A DNA stretch of 64,000 nt from Xiphydria camelus (Eukaryota; Arthropoda; Insecta; Hymenoptera; Xiphydriidae): contig OY783193.1 of assembly GCA_963678675.1 (NCBI GenBank), positions 4,657,501 to 4,721,500 of the forward strand, given 5' to 3'. A model generated the notes under the pieces. It ran no database searches. It saw nothing but the letters and a program-made list of their open reading frames with translations, and was not told the origin of the DNA. The translations under genes were made by a program, and so were the position numbers. Shown piece after piece: positions 46,901 to 58,009 of the stretch. Within the stretch, counting starts at the first letter, position 1, and each line of letters starts with the position of its first letter.

Positions 46901-49900
46901 ACACTGGCGACAAACGGCCTTTCCCGCGAAAGGTCTCAGCGCTCCCTGCTCCAGAGGACTGATTATCTCGTAATAGTATCCTGTAAAAAGAAAACGAAAA
47001 CGAATATATGAACCGTGTGAAGAGTCTGGGATGATTCGAAAGACAGATTCGCGTGAGACTCACCGTCGGGACAGGCGTCTCTCTTCTGCAGGCAACCTTC
47101 GGGCACGTGCTCGTTCATGATAGCTATTTCGCAGCTGTGGCATCCGTTCGATCCTATGTTGTTCTCCGGTCCCTCGCAGCCACCCACGCAATTTTCGTGG
47201 CAGTGTTTGCACTGGCCGTTGTCGTTGTACTTCGAGGACGGACACTTGGGAACGCAGAAGGGACCATCGCGAACGTTTTTACACCTGTCGCAGTGGTCCG
47301 AGTTGGGACCGGTGCAAGTCCCGTCGCATTCCTTGTGGCACGATTTGCAAATCCGCGAATCTGCTTGGTAGATCCTGCGGGAACGTTTTTTCATAGTTAA
47401 GTGGCCTTCCAAGAGGAAGTTGTAGGATGAGGTTTAATCGTAGAGATCTTAAATTTCATCAAAATATAGGTAGAGTAAGTCTGATAGTTTTATGGGATAC
47501 TCGGATGACACTTAATTATAACCATCAAGCGTGATAATGATGGCAATTAGAGAATATTAAAGCGTCTCCTGAATTTGCAACGTAGAACAGTGAGAGGTAA
47601 ATAGCACAATAATTATTCCACATGCAAGCATTTAATAGCGCTAATTAAAGAAAATTTAAGTTGTGGGTTTTATACATGCTTGAAAAGAAAAAGGAAAGCG
47701 CTTCACGCCTCATCTCGCAGTATTTGGGGAGCGTGGATTATTAATTCTAAGATAGATTCTCTATCCTAAAAATGTATCCTTTTGATGACTTAATCTCTAA
47801 ATTTAAAACAATTTTTCATTTATTAAAAAATTATTCAAAAAATGTGACATTTTTCTTTCTTTACAAATTTTTCCTCCAAAATTTCTGGAATATCACCGCA
47901 ATATTTTTACAAGATTGAAATATTACGGTAAAATTTTTGAAATAGATTTTGTATAAATATATTCTTATAAAAAATTCGAAAAAAAAAACAAACTAATAAA
48001 GGTAAATATGCATGGAAACGCACTTAAACGTTATGACAGGCCTTTTTGTTTAATTCTGTCCACGTTTGCACGGCGGAACATCGTTGTGGTTTACTTTGCA
48101 CTTATTGCTTTACTAGAAAGAAGTGAAGAAAAAAGCAGAAATGTGTCTAAAAGCCTTGAAATGCTCTGGATATGTATATTGCTACGCTTTACCGTTAAGG
48201 TTTGTTATTATCGGTTTCACGGAGACGAGAGCAAATATATTATGTGCAGGTTGTCATAACACGATTAGAATATAAGTAGAAGCGTTTGAAAATATTGCGT
48301 ACACCATGTGGCGATAGATAGGAAAACAAACAATAGCAATAAAGTGTGCACGAACGATTTACCTTCGGTCCGTAGCTTTAGGTACGCACTAACAAATACG
48401 AGATTATATTACAAGTATGTACACACGCACAAAGAGATACATCTTTGAAATAAATTTTAACAAACATTTGAGTTTAACGTATAACGATTTCTATCATAAT
48501 TGTTTCAACTCCTACACACTTTTGACTAATACTGGTATAGGTGAAGGTTTTTCGAATATTGAAATGGAATTTGCAAAAAATATTCCACTAAAGGGGTAAA
48601 TACATTTGGATTAAAAGATCGATAGGTGATGAGATTATCACAATTAAAGATACTCTGGTTTAGAATTGGAGCAGTAATAGGCATTTCATTCTATTAGTAT
48701 TTAAGAACACTTACCCAGGCATTGCGTGACAATTTTCGATGCACTCGTTTCCCAGAATAAAGTTCTTGCAAGAGAGGCATTGCTCCGGACCCGGACCCCA
48801 GCATCCTTCATCGGAGCATTGGGCATCGCAAACCAAGCCTGCCGCTTCTGTAATATCGAAAGAAACATTTTTAAGGAAATCTTACGTCGGTAAGTATTAT
48901 ATTGGAATTGCTGGCGGAGGTGCAGCATGTATTTCTGGTTCACTGTCATTTATATATCGATTTAAAAGCTCATGTTCTTAGTCAGATCTTGAGGAAGGTC
49001 GTACTTAATCCACTAAATGTTCAAAAACAATACACCTATTGTTTTTGAACCCCTACTATACCTAGAATTCTCAACGATAATGCACAAAACTCACTGCAAT
49101 CCTTCTCGTTCTTATTATTCGACAGTAGACTCTCGTGTTCCAACGACTTCTTGATCCTGGACCAGTTGATGCTCTGCGCGTAACAGAGGTCCTTGTTCTC
49201 CAGAATTGCGATCGACCCCGAGTAGATCTTCTTCAGGGAGTTCAGCCCGAGCGACACCAGAGCCGTCTTCACGATGTACAGCGAGGCGAAGTACTCCGTC
49301 AGGGTTCTACCGTGGATCACTTCCAAGTTTCGGAAGTACGAAAGATTCGTGAAGTCCTTGTGATCCCCCTGAATGTTCAGGAAGCCGGTGATCTCCTTCA
49401 GCGTGCTGAACACCTCCAGCCTGTCGGGATGCATCGGCTCGTATCGCGAGCCAAAGGTGAAGTTGGTGTAGATATGCTGATAGCCCTCGAAGCTCTGGTC
49501 CAGAATGGTGATGGAGCCCTCGATTATCGTGCAGTCCTTGAAGCTGTCGATGTTCCCCGAGTGCACTTTGTCGACCCCGTTGCAAGTTTTGGGACAGGGA
49601 CCGTCGCAGGGCACGCACTCGCCGTTCATCGCCTTCTTCTTGGGCGGGCAGGACCTCACGCAGGCTCCGTTGTCCTTGAGCAGGTGTTCCGGGCACTTCC
49701 GGACGCACGTCGCACCGTACGCGTATTTCCCGTCGGGATTGGCTTCCCAGGAATAAGTTGTTGGGTTGTACCTGGAAGGAAATCGTCTCACTGTGTTATT
49801 TCCACTTCAGGGAATGGTTTAGAAATGAAATTCGCTTGGCAAAAACGAGAACTTTCGGAAGATATGACGATGTGTGCTCACTTTTGCATCGGTGGACACT

Positions 49901-52900
49901 CCTGGGTGCAGACACCGTCGTCGAAGAAGTTCTTGCAGGCCAGGCAGTCGCTCTGCTTCGGTCCGGTGCAGCCACCGGCGCAGAACAGGTGACAGCATTC
50001 GCGCGGATTGGGACCGAAGCAGCGGCCCTGCCAGCACTGCGGCGAACAGTTCATCTTGGAGAACCTCTGACAGTTCTCCGGTCCCTCGCCCCAGCATCCC
50101 TGCTCGCAGCTCTTGTCGCACTCTGGGCACGCGCGTTCCGGCGACGTGAAGTTGTAAACGTAGGAGTATCTGCCGGTGGAACCCGTTATAATTTCGTCCC
50201 AATTAATCGTCTTGATGTGACAGAGGTTGTAGTTGTTGTACATCCCGACGCTGCCGTTGAGAATGTCTGTCGAAATACAAATAGTGTTGCAGAACATGTA
50301 GTTGGACCTTAGTTGCATCTGCACAGCTTGTCAAAGAATTTGTCTCTATTTAGGGTCGATTTCATTCATTCTCGATTGGAAGCAAATTTGTGGAATCGAC
50401 ACGAGAGAGAGGTTGAGTTAGCAGAGGTTCGACTGTATATTTACGTATTGCGACGCAGGGATAGGCGCGCTCTTGTAACAATTCAGGGGCAAAAAGAAGG
50501 CGTGTGACGCTTTCGTTAAATCGTTCTTACCTCTGAGCGCCGGCATCTCCAGGTTGTACATCTGACACATCGTGACGAACAGGGCGAACTCGACGTCGTG
50601 GATATTGAGCTTAAAGAGTGTTCTGCCGCGGATGATCTGCAACCTCGGCAGGACGATCCTCCTGACGTCGACGTGGCTGATGAGAACGTAGCCGGTGACC
50701 TCGCGGATGTACTGCAGAAAGCTGAGGTCGAGGGTCTCGTTCTGGAGCCACGTGATCTCCAGGTTGCCGTCGACGTAAGTACAGTTGGTGTACCGGTCTC
50801 GAAGATTCCGGTAGTGGTGTTGCTTGTTGGACGGCACGGAGAGGCGGCCATTGGTACCGATGCAAACTGTAAGAAAGAACGGGCGATTGTTATTGTACGA
50901 GGTTATTGATACAGTCTTTGAATTTTAACTTTTATTTGGACTTAGGACTGAAATTAAATGCGGGGTAAACTTTTCTGTATGGAACGAGTGACGTTTGCCG
51001 ACAAAATCGTCAACGACGTTTGGGAAGGATTTCAAGGAATATTGAGAGACTCGGTAGAGTCTCGCGTTAATGACTAGAAGAGACGAAGCGTCTGCCCGTC
51101 CCTTATCAATGACGGAAAAAGAATCTACGCTGATTTATATCAATTCTACGCTAATGTACGGAACTAGGAAGACATTTGTAGTTTTCCGTAGTACGGCGTG
51201 ATATTCCGTAGTTAGCCGTTGGTATATGAAGGACAAACGTCCCGAAAGAAATTCGACTGCAAACATTAAATTACGATTTAATTTATTGTCAGGTAAGAAT
51301 TCGATTGTATCCTCCTCCCCCTATATAACGCAACGTAACATTAAATCTGACCCCCCCTCTGGTTATGTCGTTACATGGTTTATGGGCCGTTCCTTCGCAT
51401 ACGTCTATACATATATCACAATGGTTGCATGATTGAAGGGGCAAGTAAACAAGTATGTTTTTTTAGAGCTAGACCAAGGGTGTTGTCACTTCGATCACGC
51501 TAGATCAATGTTTCACTTCGTAAACTTTAAAACACATTCATCGCTCAGCGCGACTCGGTTGAGTTTCTCGCGGGGCCCAAATTTCATTTTCGGCGCGCTA
51601 GAATGTAAACAAAAAGATAAGCGGGAATATAGCAACGACGCAACTCGAGTAGGCCCATGCGTTGTCGACTTTCGGCGCGCTAGAATGCAAACGGAAAGAT
51701 AAGCGGGAATAGCTACGACGCAACTCGAGTAGGCCCGTGCATTGTTAGTGATCTAATTAAGGTTACAGAGCCTTCGATCCGTTATAAAGAATCCATTTAT
51801 CCTAAATATAAATTAATAAAAAGTACAGTATGTGTATGTTTTTAATACTTTTATGTTGTACATCCTATATTTATATTTCAGTGCTTATTCCATTAAATTC
51901 CTTTTAAAAATCCAACTGAAAATCATATTTAATTTGAACAAGAAGAGCGTCACCCATATCTGGGTGACGGGGCCCCCACAGAAGCATTCCCGTCACACAG
52001 ATATAGGTGACGCGTTGACGAACGTGTTAAATATTATACATCCAAGATCAGCTGAAGAGTGACGTAGCAATATCGACAGGTACACGTCTTTCGCGCCAAC
52101 GACGCGAGGAACGCTACGGGGTGACGGCGTGGGCGTGTCTCGAACGAGGTATAGGATTTTTGAAAATTGCTCGGCGAATTGGCGTTTCGCCGGATAATTT
52201 ACGACGCCACGCCAGACGCGCGTATGTACGAGAGTACAATGGGCGGTCCCGGGTCCCGGCGCAGCGCGGCGGTCCAGGTACCGCGATTAGAGCCGGGGTG
52301 TGAGCGCCGTCCTAATAATTATCTATCTACCCGGAGGTTTCCGGCTGGCCCGTTCCCGGACCAAATGCCTACCCTCTTCTCGTCGATCTTCGAGAGGCCC
52401 CTCTCTCTTTCTCGCCATGCTATCTTCGATAAATAATTTAGCACGATGCTCCTCGCGCGCGAGGAAGAGGAGCGGAGGAGTCGCTGCGGCGAGCCGCACC
52501 GCCATCGGGGCAGGTCGATTTTTTATGTGGCGCTTTAGAGCGCACCGTCTGTTTTAAAAGCTCGCGCGTTTCAAAGTAATGCGAAATAACCGCATACGAC
52601 CGGTGGCGACGGCGGTGGCGACGGCGGCGCCGTTTACGCGTAGCTCGTAAACATCGATACCCCTTCTACGGTTGCTGCCCAGGCCTACGGGGCCAAATGC
52701 CCGGCGAAATAAAGGTCGGTGTATCGTAAAAGTGCGAAATAACTATCGTCCGGGCGGCGCGAGAGCGTCAGGCGGTTGAGGAAGGTGAGAGTGGAGAAAA
52801 AAAGAGGAGTAGAAGAGACGTCAAGTCCGAATATAGGAACGTTAATAATAATTTGGGGAGGGAGTGCTGCGGGTATATATGCTCGGCTCTGGATGGAGAG

Positions 52901-55900
52901 ATGGCTTCCGGGATAAAGAACTTTATCTTTGGTTGGGCTGCGGCGAGGTGTGTGTGTGTGTGAAAGTAGTAAAAGATATTTAGGGATATAAGTTACGTAG
53001 ATGTGTGTGTTTTGTTTTCTTCCCTTTAGACGGACAGGATGTAATATGCAAGTGTCAGTGAGCAAGTTGTACCATTGCCAGCTTTTCTCCACATTTGCCC
53101 AGAAGAGGACACTAGTAGTTGTACTCCATAATAGTCTAGAGGCTCGCTAATTAGGCGCGTGGCGTCTCTGAGACGTCAACGAAAGTTCCTGTTACGATAT
53201 TTTTTAAATTATTAAATTTCGTGCGCTGAAACTTCATGTACTTTTCGAACAATTGAAAGCTAGTATATTTTACGAGATATTATAGATTATACTCTTGGAA
53301 ATGCCACGGACCCAGTTGAGGGTCAGTAAAATTGAGTAAGTTCGACAACTTTACTCATGCCTCGGCTGCCGCAGCAAGCTCTGATAGTCGGAGGCTAATT
53401 GAAACGATCCAAGATCAGTTTCTTATTTAATACGGCAAGACAATCCGTGAGGTCATTGCCTAGAAGAATAAAGTCTACTACGGAGCCAGGTTTTTTGTTG
53501 TCACTTACAGCGGATGCTCGCTGCGAGAGACCAGAAGCATTGCTATATAAGTTTGTAGGCACAGAACAGATAAACAGATTCCACTCTCGTTTCCTGCCCA
53601 TTACGATCAGAGTCCCCGGCATGCTAAATTGATGTAAGGAGCGAAAACTGAAAAACCAGCGCGATTCCGTGAATCGCGATGTATTGCCGGAAGCGACTTA
53701 TGAGTTCGGTCGGACAGTCGAGATGACGTTGAGATACGTAATAAATAACTGATAAATAACACAGGACACAATAGCAAAGAGCAGTGAGACATAAAAATGA
53801 TACTTCGATTTTAAGAAAGTAGCTTCACTCGAACCAACAGGGAGTCAACAGGGAGTTCTGATTTCTAGTCCTTTGGAGTCAGTTTTTCTCCAACTGCAGG
53901 AGTTCCATACACTGAGAAAAAAAAAGATTAAGAATGATTCTGTTAGAAGGATAATCTGAGTACGAAAGGTAAAATAGATCAAAAATTATCCTAAAGAAGG
54001 TTAAATTTTAAAATCTGGAGGGATAATTTTTGATCTATTTTACCTTTCGTACTCAAATTATCTTTCTAACAGAATAATTTTTAATCTTTTTTTTCTCGGT
54101 GTACAGATTTCACATTTTCTAATCAATAACATTTACGAAAAATTGTCATTATATTTGGACAATTTATTTCACCGATTTCTCTGTAATTATCCCCACTTTT
54201 ACCAAATGAAATAATCTTTTTCGAAATCTACGCGTCATCCTACATTTTCTAAAATAGAATCGGCTTAGGCCATGACTCAAATTCATAAAAATGTTATTAT
54301 TATAACAATACGGCATCATGTACCGGATTGTCTGCTAGCAGTAATTTTATTATTCTTCGATCTCGTTATCCTTGCATGGTGGTCATGACTTCAGGAAATG
54401 AGAATGGATCTATGTAAAATGTAAGATTAAACATGGTTACTTCCCTAGTGAATCCAACTAGGACATCTTTAACTGATCTAATTTAAGCAACCTTGCCCCG
54501 TTCCCGGAAGGAGAGCCCCGCGGAAGATTTTACTGTAGAGTAACTCCTACAGCTTCCCCCGACTGCACGGTCCCATGCGTCACGTGTTCCACCGGAGGAA
54601 AGAAATGACGCTGCGTGTAATAACTAATAAATAATATGAATAATTTATAATGCAAGGCGAGGTCGGCCGAGGCGATTCGTTGATATATATATATAAACGA
54701 TAGAGCGTAGGCGATAACGCAACATGAAATCTAGATCGTCCAGTGGTGCGTTGTCCGTGGATGGAACGTTGCACGCGTGTTGCGCAGTATTTATAAAAAG
54801 GTTCGTCGAGCAGTCTGATAGTCCCAGCAAATTAGCTTGGCGCGATACGCGTAAATATATATGTAACGTGCGTATAGGCGCATACACATGCTGGTATACA
54901 CATCATTTATACGAGACGTCGTTATCATCTTGACCCGACTATTTCGAGGAACAGCGTCAAAAGTTTTCAATTTTATTTCATTTATTGCTTTTTGAAATTA
55001 CCATCGAGTTTTTTCATTTCATTCTTGCAACTGTTGGTCGTTATAGTATTTTTTAAAGAAAAAAATCCCGGGCCATGCTGACAAATATAATTAGTAATGT
55101 TAACTAAACGTTTGTTTGACGTGTGAACAACAAAGTATTTTTATCGTGACAACAAATGTTTGATCACGATAAATAAATGTCGATTATGGCAAGATATTGT
55201 TTAAAAAATGTTTGGTTATGGCAACCAAACATTTGTTGTCGTAATAAAAATATTCCATTTTTTTTATAAATCAACCAAACGTTCGATCGATATTGCTAAT
55301 AATTTGTATCAGTGCAGTTTTGATAGTTTGTCCGATTAGTGCGTTTTCCTTATTTATTTTACTAAGAATAAGACGATCTTCAGCTTGAAATCCGAAATCG
55401 TCTCCGTATAAAAAAAAAGGAAACTACTGATTTCCGTAGTTAAGATAAAATACAATAGGTATTTAGACGAAACAAATTGATCGGATCAACAGAAAATATG
55501 AAATCACGAACTGCTAACGAAGCATTTATCACTGCGATAACAAATCTACCGAAGTAACGAAATATTCTCCCGGTTATATATAACAATTCGTCGAATTAAC
55601 AACCGAAGAGTTAATACTCAATTAGGTGCCTCAGCTAATTATATATCGCAGTAATTATACACATTCGGTTAACCGACCATGACTTCATACTTTTCGCTGG
55701 GGTTCCATCAATTATTTCTTCTCCACGCGGAGCTCTCGTACCTTCATGGCACGTTCTAAACTTCTTCGGATACGTTAACGTCCCGTCTTCTTGAAGAGGA
55801 GCACCAAAAGCAATAGTTATCCCATCCGAAGCGAAGAAATAATGACGAGCCAAAATGAGGTACCGAGGGCGCGGATAAGCAACAAACGACGGCACGTGGA

Positions 55901-57986
55901 ATGCGCTTTGTTCTCTCGTCCCTCTCGTCTCGATACCTCGAGTGGTGCGTCTCTCTCTCTCTCGCGCTCACGCGCAGCAGCAACGGCAGCAGCCTCCGCG
56001 GCGTGGACCGCCGCCCGCCGCCGCCGGGCGCGCGTCTCGCAAGGGCACGCGAACTCGCACTGCCCCGCCGCCGGCCCGCGAGGATGAGCATTAACTCTTG
56101 CTCGCGCTTATTGCCGGATAAATCTGTCCACCGAGGCGTGCGCGCGCCACGCCGCGCCGGCGTTCGACCGTGAAGTGTGACGCGGGGATTCACGCTTCCC
56201 GAAAGACTGTTTTTTTCGGAGATCCGATAAGATAAGCCGTCTTCGGGCGAACCATCGTGGAAAACGGGGTCGGGTTTCGTATTTAGATAAGGGGGACAGA
56301 GACGGGAATGAGCTGAAGCTGAGAAGGAAATGGGTTACCTAGACTGAGAAGAATGAATCGTTGTGGGTACATCAAATTAATTTTTTAAATATGTACACAC
56401 ATCAATTAGATATCTCTTTCTTACAATCAATATGGAATAGTATGCGATTGCAAGGAAGAAATATCTGATTAATACGAAGAAAGATGAAATTGATGTAAAT
56501 TGATAACACAGGTCTACAGTAGTTTTGGTGCCAAAGTTTTGAGAGCTGATTTTAAGTATATTTGGGGTGCTGAATCCAAATATGGTTTTAGTTTTCCCCT
56601 ATCAGCTCTAGTTTTCAAGATAATTTAATTGATATGTCAGTGCTTACGCAATGAAGCATAAATATACTAATATGGATACATTATATTGAAATAAAAACGC
56701 AGAACTATTAAAGATATATAATTACAAAGCTATTTAACTAAGTCAAACCACAATAAAACCTTATAGTACAGTTTAACATATATACAATTATTTTTGAGAA
56801 AACAAAACTCACGGAATATCAAAATAACACATTACTTTACTCAACGCAACGGAAGCTTCTTTTGTGCGATTTTCTTGAATGAACTGTGAAACTGTCTCGT
56901 TTGAAACTCCAGCAGTAATCTACCATCATATGGGCATCCCATCTTCCTTGGTAGCGGTCCTCCATCGTTTTGATATCTTGGTGAAATCTTTCACCTTGTT
57001 CTTCACTTGTGTCACCTACATTTTCAGTAGAGCTGATACCTACAAACGGATTTTATATTTCGATTCAGCGACAGAAATATAGTAAAAATCAGTTCAAAGA
57101 TTAACGGCACCAAAAAAAAATTTTTGCCTGTAGACCTGTGTAATTACTTACGACCCCGCAAGTAATTTTTAGCAGGTCCAACTAATTCTTTTTCTCTGTG
57201 TACAGAGGCTCGCGCTAAGGACTAATAATCCATTTCACGCGAGAGTATATTGATCCGATAGATACAGTCAACTGTCGTTAAAAGGCCGGTGCAGGGGCTG
57301 TAGGAGAGGCGCATTCCGAGAAATGGCCTTCCCCCACTCCTTGCGTCAATCCCCTCAAACGATTTCTTACTTTCGTTTCGCTCGATAATAGTCCGCTACG
57401 AATTTTCGTATTTGGCGTTCGCGGCAAGCCTGGAATCGCCGAGGTGCCACCAAATGTAAATCAAATTCAATGTTCACGCATCAGGTGAGAAATTAGAGGT
57501 TAGAAAATTTAACGGTCAACGTTATTGCATCATTTATGTAATTTTTGATTGCCGTGAAAAAAAAAGTTCTAATACAAAAATATCTATATTACCCCCGATG
57601 AATATGTAAAACGTAAGAGAATTAAATTTTTTAATTGAGAAAAATTGAACAATTATTTCAAAAGATTTTAAAAAGTTAATTTTTCGTCCAGTTTATTAGC
57701 GAGTCTTTTCATTCATAAACATTTAGAGCGCTGTAGTGGAGGTGACGCCGGACTAATAACGAGCCGGCCTTTTAACGAGAGTTGACTGTATTTCAACACG
57801 CCACAAAGCTCAACGACGATTTTATTTTCCACACAGCGATCGGAGCGGACCTCGACTCGTACCTGTATCTATAACAAGAACAATAAGGAAAAGTAACAGT
57901 AGACGAAATAAAGCGAGTCGCGAAGGCATTCCATCGAGCTCTCGCACCAGTAGGACAGCGAGACACACAGCGCGTCGTCGTGTCAT
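43613..57986 (-). CDS. Egfr: Epidermal growth factor receptor (receptor tyrosine kinase)
   Basis: Single insect ErbB receptor; binds EGF-like ligands and signals through Ras/MAPK. Eleven coding exons (57,986-57,863; 50,866-50,531; 50,266-49,882; 49,771-49,095; 48,847-48,715; 47,374-47,064; 46,980-46,679; 46,588-45,377; 45,201-44,796; 44,658-44,479; 43,917-43,613) sum to 4,371 nt, 1,456 residues, all phases agreeing. Order: signal peptide; L1 (from ~42); furin-like Cys-rich (~190-345); L2 (~365-490); second Cys-rich region (~510-780); membrane segment ~807-827; kinase ~875-1,140; tail. The kinase is complete: GYGAFG 884-889, VAIK Lys910, αC Glu927, HRDLAARN with Asp1002, DFG Asp1020, KWLALE. 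Tail sites: YLQP Tyr1185, DYLMP Tyr1331, NPEY Tyr1386, EYY 1432-1433. The end, ETTV, fits a class I PDZ ligand. A third extracellular Cys-rich part, beyond vertebrate EGFR, is typical of insects. Confidence 0.95.
44479..44658 (-). CDS. Egfr: Egfr exon 10 (C-tail)
   Basis: [36 protein letters not shown] and [10 protein letters not shown], with two tyrosines in likely docking contexts; phase 1 donor CAGTG|GTAAGT. Confidence 0.92.
44796..45201 (-). CDS. Egfr: Egfr exon 9 (C-tail)
   Basis: Acceptor TTGTTCCAG, then [15 protein letters not shown] and [10 protein letters not shown], followed by a Ser/Pro/Gly/His-rich stretch. A second acceptor 15 nt upstream (45,216) would add LSLFQ in frame. Donor GCAGAG|GTGAGT, phase 1. 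Confidence 0.92.
45377..46588 (-). CDS. Egfr: Egfr exon 8 (juxtamembrane, TM, whole kinase)
   Basis: A single 1,212-nt exon carries residues 757-1,160: the last extracellular Cys pair, membrane segment ([19 protein letters not shown]), juxtamembrane [17 protein letters not shown], and the complete kinase with all catalytic residues. Ends RLPSYTLQ at CTTCAG|GTAAAT, phase 0. Confidence 0.97.
46679..46980 (-). CDS. Egfr: Egfr exon 7 (insect extra Cys-rich repeat)
   Basis: [50 protein letters not shown] and [15 protein letters not shown]; phase 0 donor ACACG|GTGAGT. Confidence 0.93.
47064..47374 (-). CDS. Egfr: Egfr exon 6 (Cys-rich)
   Basis: [35 protein letters not shown] and [12 protein letters not shown]; ends CPDG in phase 1. 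Confidence 0.93.
48715..48847 (-). CDS. Egfr: Egfr exon 5 (Cys-rich)
   Basis: [36 protein letters not shown], ending HAMPG; phase 2 donor. Confidence 0.93.
49095..49771 (-). CDS. Egfr: Egfr exon 4 (furin-like end, L2)
   Basis: [28 protein letters not shown]-like cluster, then L2 with [35 protein letters not shown] and [15 protein letters not shown]; phase 1 donor. Confidence 0.95.
49882..50266 (-). CDS. Egfr: Egfr exon 3 (L1 end, furin-like)
   Basis: [16 protein letters not shown], then Cys-rich repeats including [27 protein letters not shown] and [17 protein letters not shown]; donor in phase 2. Confidence 0.95.
50531..50866 (-). CDS. Egfr: Egfr exon 2 (L1 domain)
   Basis: Acceptor TTTCTTACAG, then [36 protein letters not shown] and the L1 β-helix; donor CTCAGAG|GTAAGA, phase 1. 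Confidence 0.93.
50867..51590. other. Egfr intron 1, part a
   Basis: Non-coding, mixed composition; nothing recognised other than intron sequence. Confidence 0.5.
51591..51752. repeat. 82-bp tandem duplication in Egfr intron 1
   Basis: Both units start CGGCGCGCTAGAATG and continue AAGATAAGCGGGAATA and CGACGCAACTCGAGTAGG (51,591 and 51,673). They are about 90% identical, so the duplication is recent. Each unit has one GATA site. Confidence 0.7.
51947..52014. repeat. Palindromic hairpin in Egfr intron 1
   Basis: 51,947-51,971 and 51,990-52,014 are inverted copies (23 of 25 bases). The left arm is itself a palindrome (CGTCACCCA / TGGGTGACG). Loop 18 nt. Could form alternative hairpins or a cruciform. 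Confidence 0.65.
52080..52690. other. CpG-rich island in Egfr intron 1
   Basis: GC-rich with a GGTGGCGACGGC repeat at about 52,600-52,630. Possible internal promoter or enhancer; no exon with the required phase-1 donor was found in it. Confidence 0.35.
52691..53907. other. Egfr intron 1, part b
   Basis: Includes a short (GT)n run near 52,950. Frames here lack domains. Nothing else recognised. Confidence 0.4.
53908..54103. mobile_element. Foldback MITE, CACTGAG type, nearly perfect
   Basis: TACACTGAGAAAAAA on the left, TTTTTTCTCGGTGTA on the right. Arms of about 85-90 bp pair almost completely (AAAGGTAAAATAGATCAAAA / TTTTGATCTATTTTACCTTT). 196 bp with TA as probable target duplication. The tight pairing suggests a young copy. 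Confidence 0.75.
55073..55315. mobile_element. Foldback element in Egfr intron 1
   Basis: GCTGACAAATATAATTAG ... AACTAAACGTTTGTTTGA is mirrored by CAACCAAACGTTCGATCG ... TATCAGTGC. Inner arms repeat AACCAAACATTTGTTG. About 240 bp, non-coding. Confidence 0.5.
55895..56200. other. CpG island in Egfr intron 1
   Basis: Very CpG-dense with CCGCCGCCG-type tracts and a (CT)n run near 55,950. May be an alternative promoter; no initiating exon is demonstrable. Confidence 0.35.
56341..57207. mobile_element. GCACAGAGA-type MITE interrupted by another transposon
   Basis: Flanks of 56,506-57,141 match the intact element at 21,856: TCAATTAGATATCTC and GATTGCAAGGAAGAAATAT on the left, AAGTAATTTTTAGCAGGTC and CTTTTTCTCTGTG on the right. 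Removing the insert restores the family's continuity. Confidence 0.6.
56506..57141 (-). mobile_element. Nested DNA transposon with ACACAGGTCTACAG ends
   Basis: Terminal repeat ACACAGGTCTACAG / CTGTAGACCTGTGT, or CACAG...CTGTG with TAA duplicated on both sides. About 636 bp. On the minus strand near 57,040-56,840 a degraded frame reads [20 protein letters not shown], then QGRWDAHMM and [10 protein letters not shown] recognise this as the C-terminal part of a protein carried by a multicopy transposon of arthropods. CACAG ends with a 3-bp duplication suggest an EnSpm/CACTA-like element; the class is an inference. Confidence 0.6.
57208..57862. other. Egfr intron 1, part c
   Basis: AT-rich, non-coding; nothing recognised. 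Confidence 0.4.
57863..57986 (-). CDS. Egfr: Egfr exon 1, signal peptide
   Basis: First in-frame ATG at 57,986 ([17 protein letters not shown]...), second at 57,929 (MPSRLALFR then [13 protein letters not shown]). The hydrophobic core and the donor GATACAG|GTACGAG in phase 1 fit the next exon exactly, giving [10 protein letters not shown]. An in-frame stop lies upstream. Starting at 57,929 would give a more typical signal peptide. No transcript evidence, and the 7-kb intron makes it the least certain exon. Confidence 0.7.
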
Positions 57987-58009
57987 TCTGTATACGCGTA
58001 CCGACTCAT
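57983..58009 (-). CDS. Upstream ORF ending on the Egfr start codon
   Basis: ATG AGT CGG ... GAA TGA: eight codons (MSRYAYTE) whose stop overlaps the Egfr ATG as ATGA. Its start context is weak (C at -3). Real use depends on the 5' end of the transcript, which is unknown. Confidence 0.35.
   Translation of the reverse strand: MSRYAYTE

Noticed and set aside
49135..50312. Long plus-strand frames (285 and 184 codons) over Egfr
   Set aside because: Antisense shadows of Egfr exons 3 and 4, without domains of their own.
53607..53792. Minus-strand frame starting [18 protein letters not shown] as an Egfr signal peptide
   Set aside because: Hydrophobic start, but no donor in phase 1 follows. The exon at 57,863 fits better.
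55746..55895. Minus-strand frame ending ...KKFRTCHE at CATGAAG|GTACGAG, also phase 1, as an alternative Egfr first exon
   Set aside because: It would join as HE-VCIGTNG, but there is no ATG in frame, the hydrophobic part is weak, and the region is a CpG island open in several frames.
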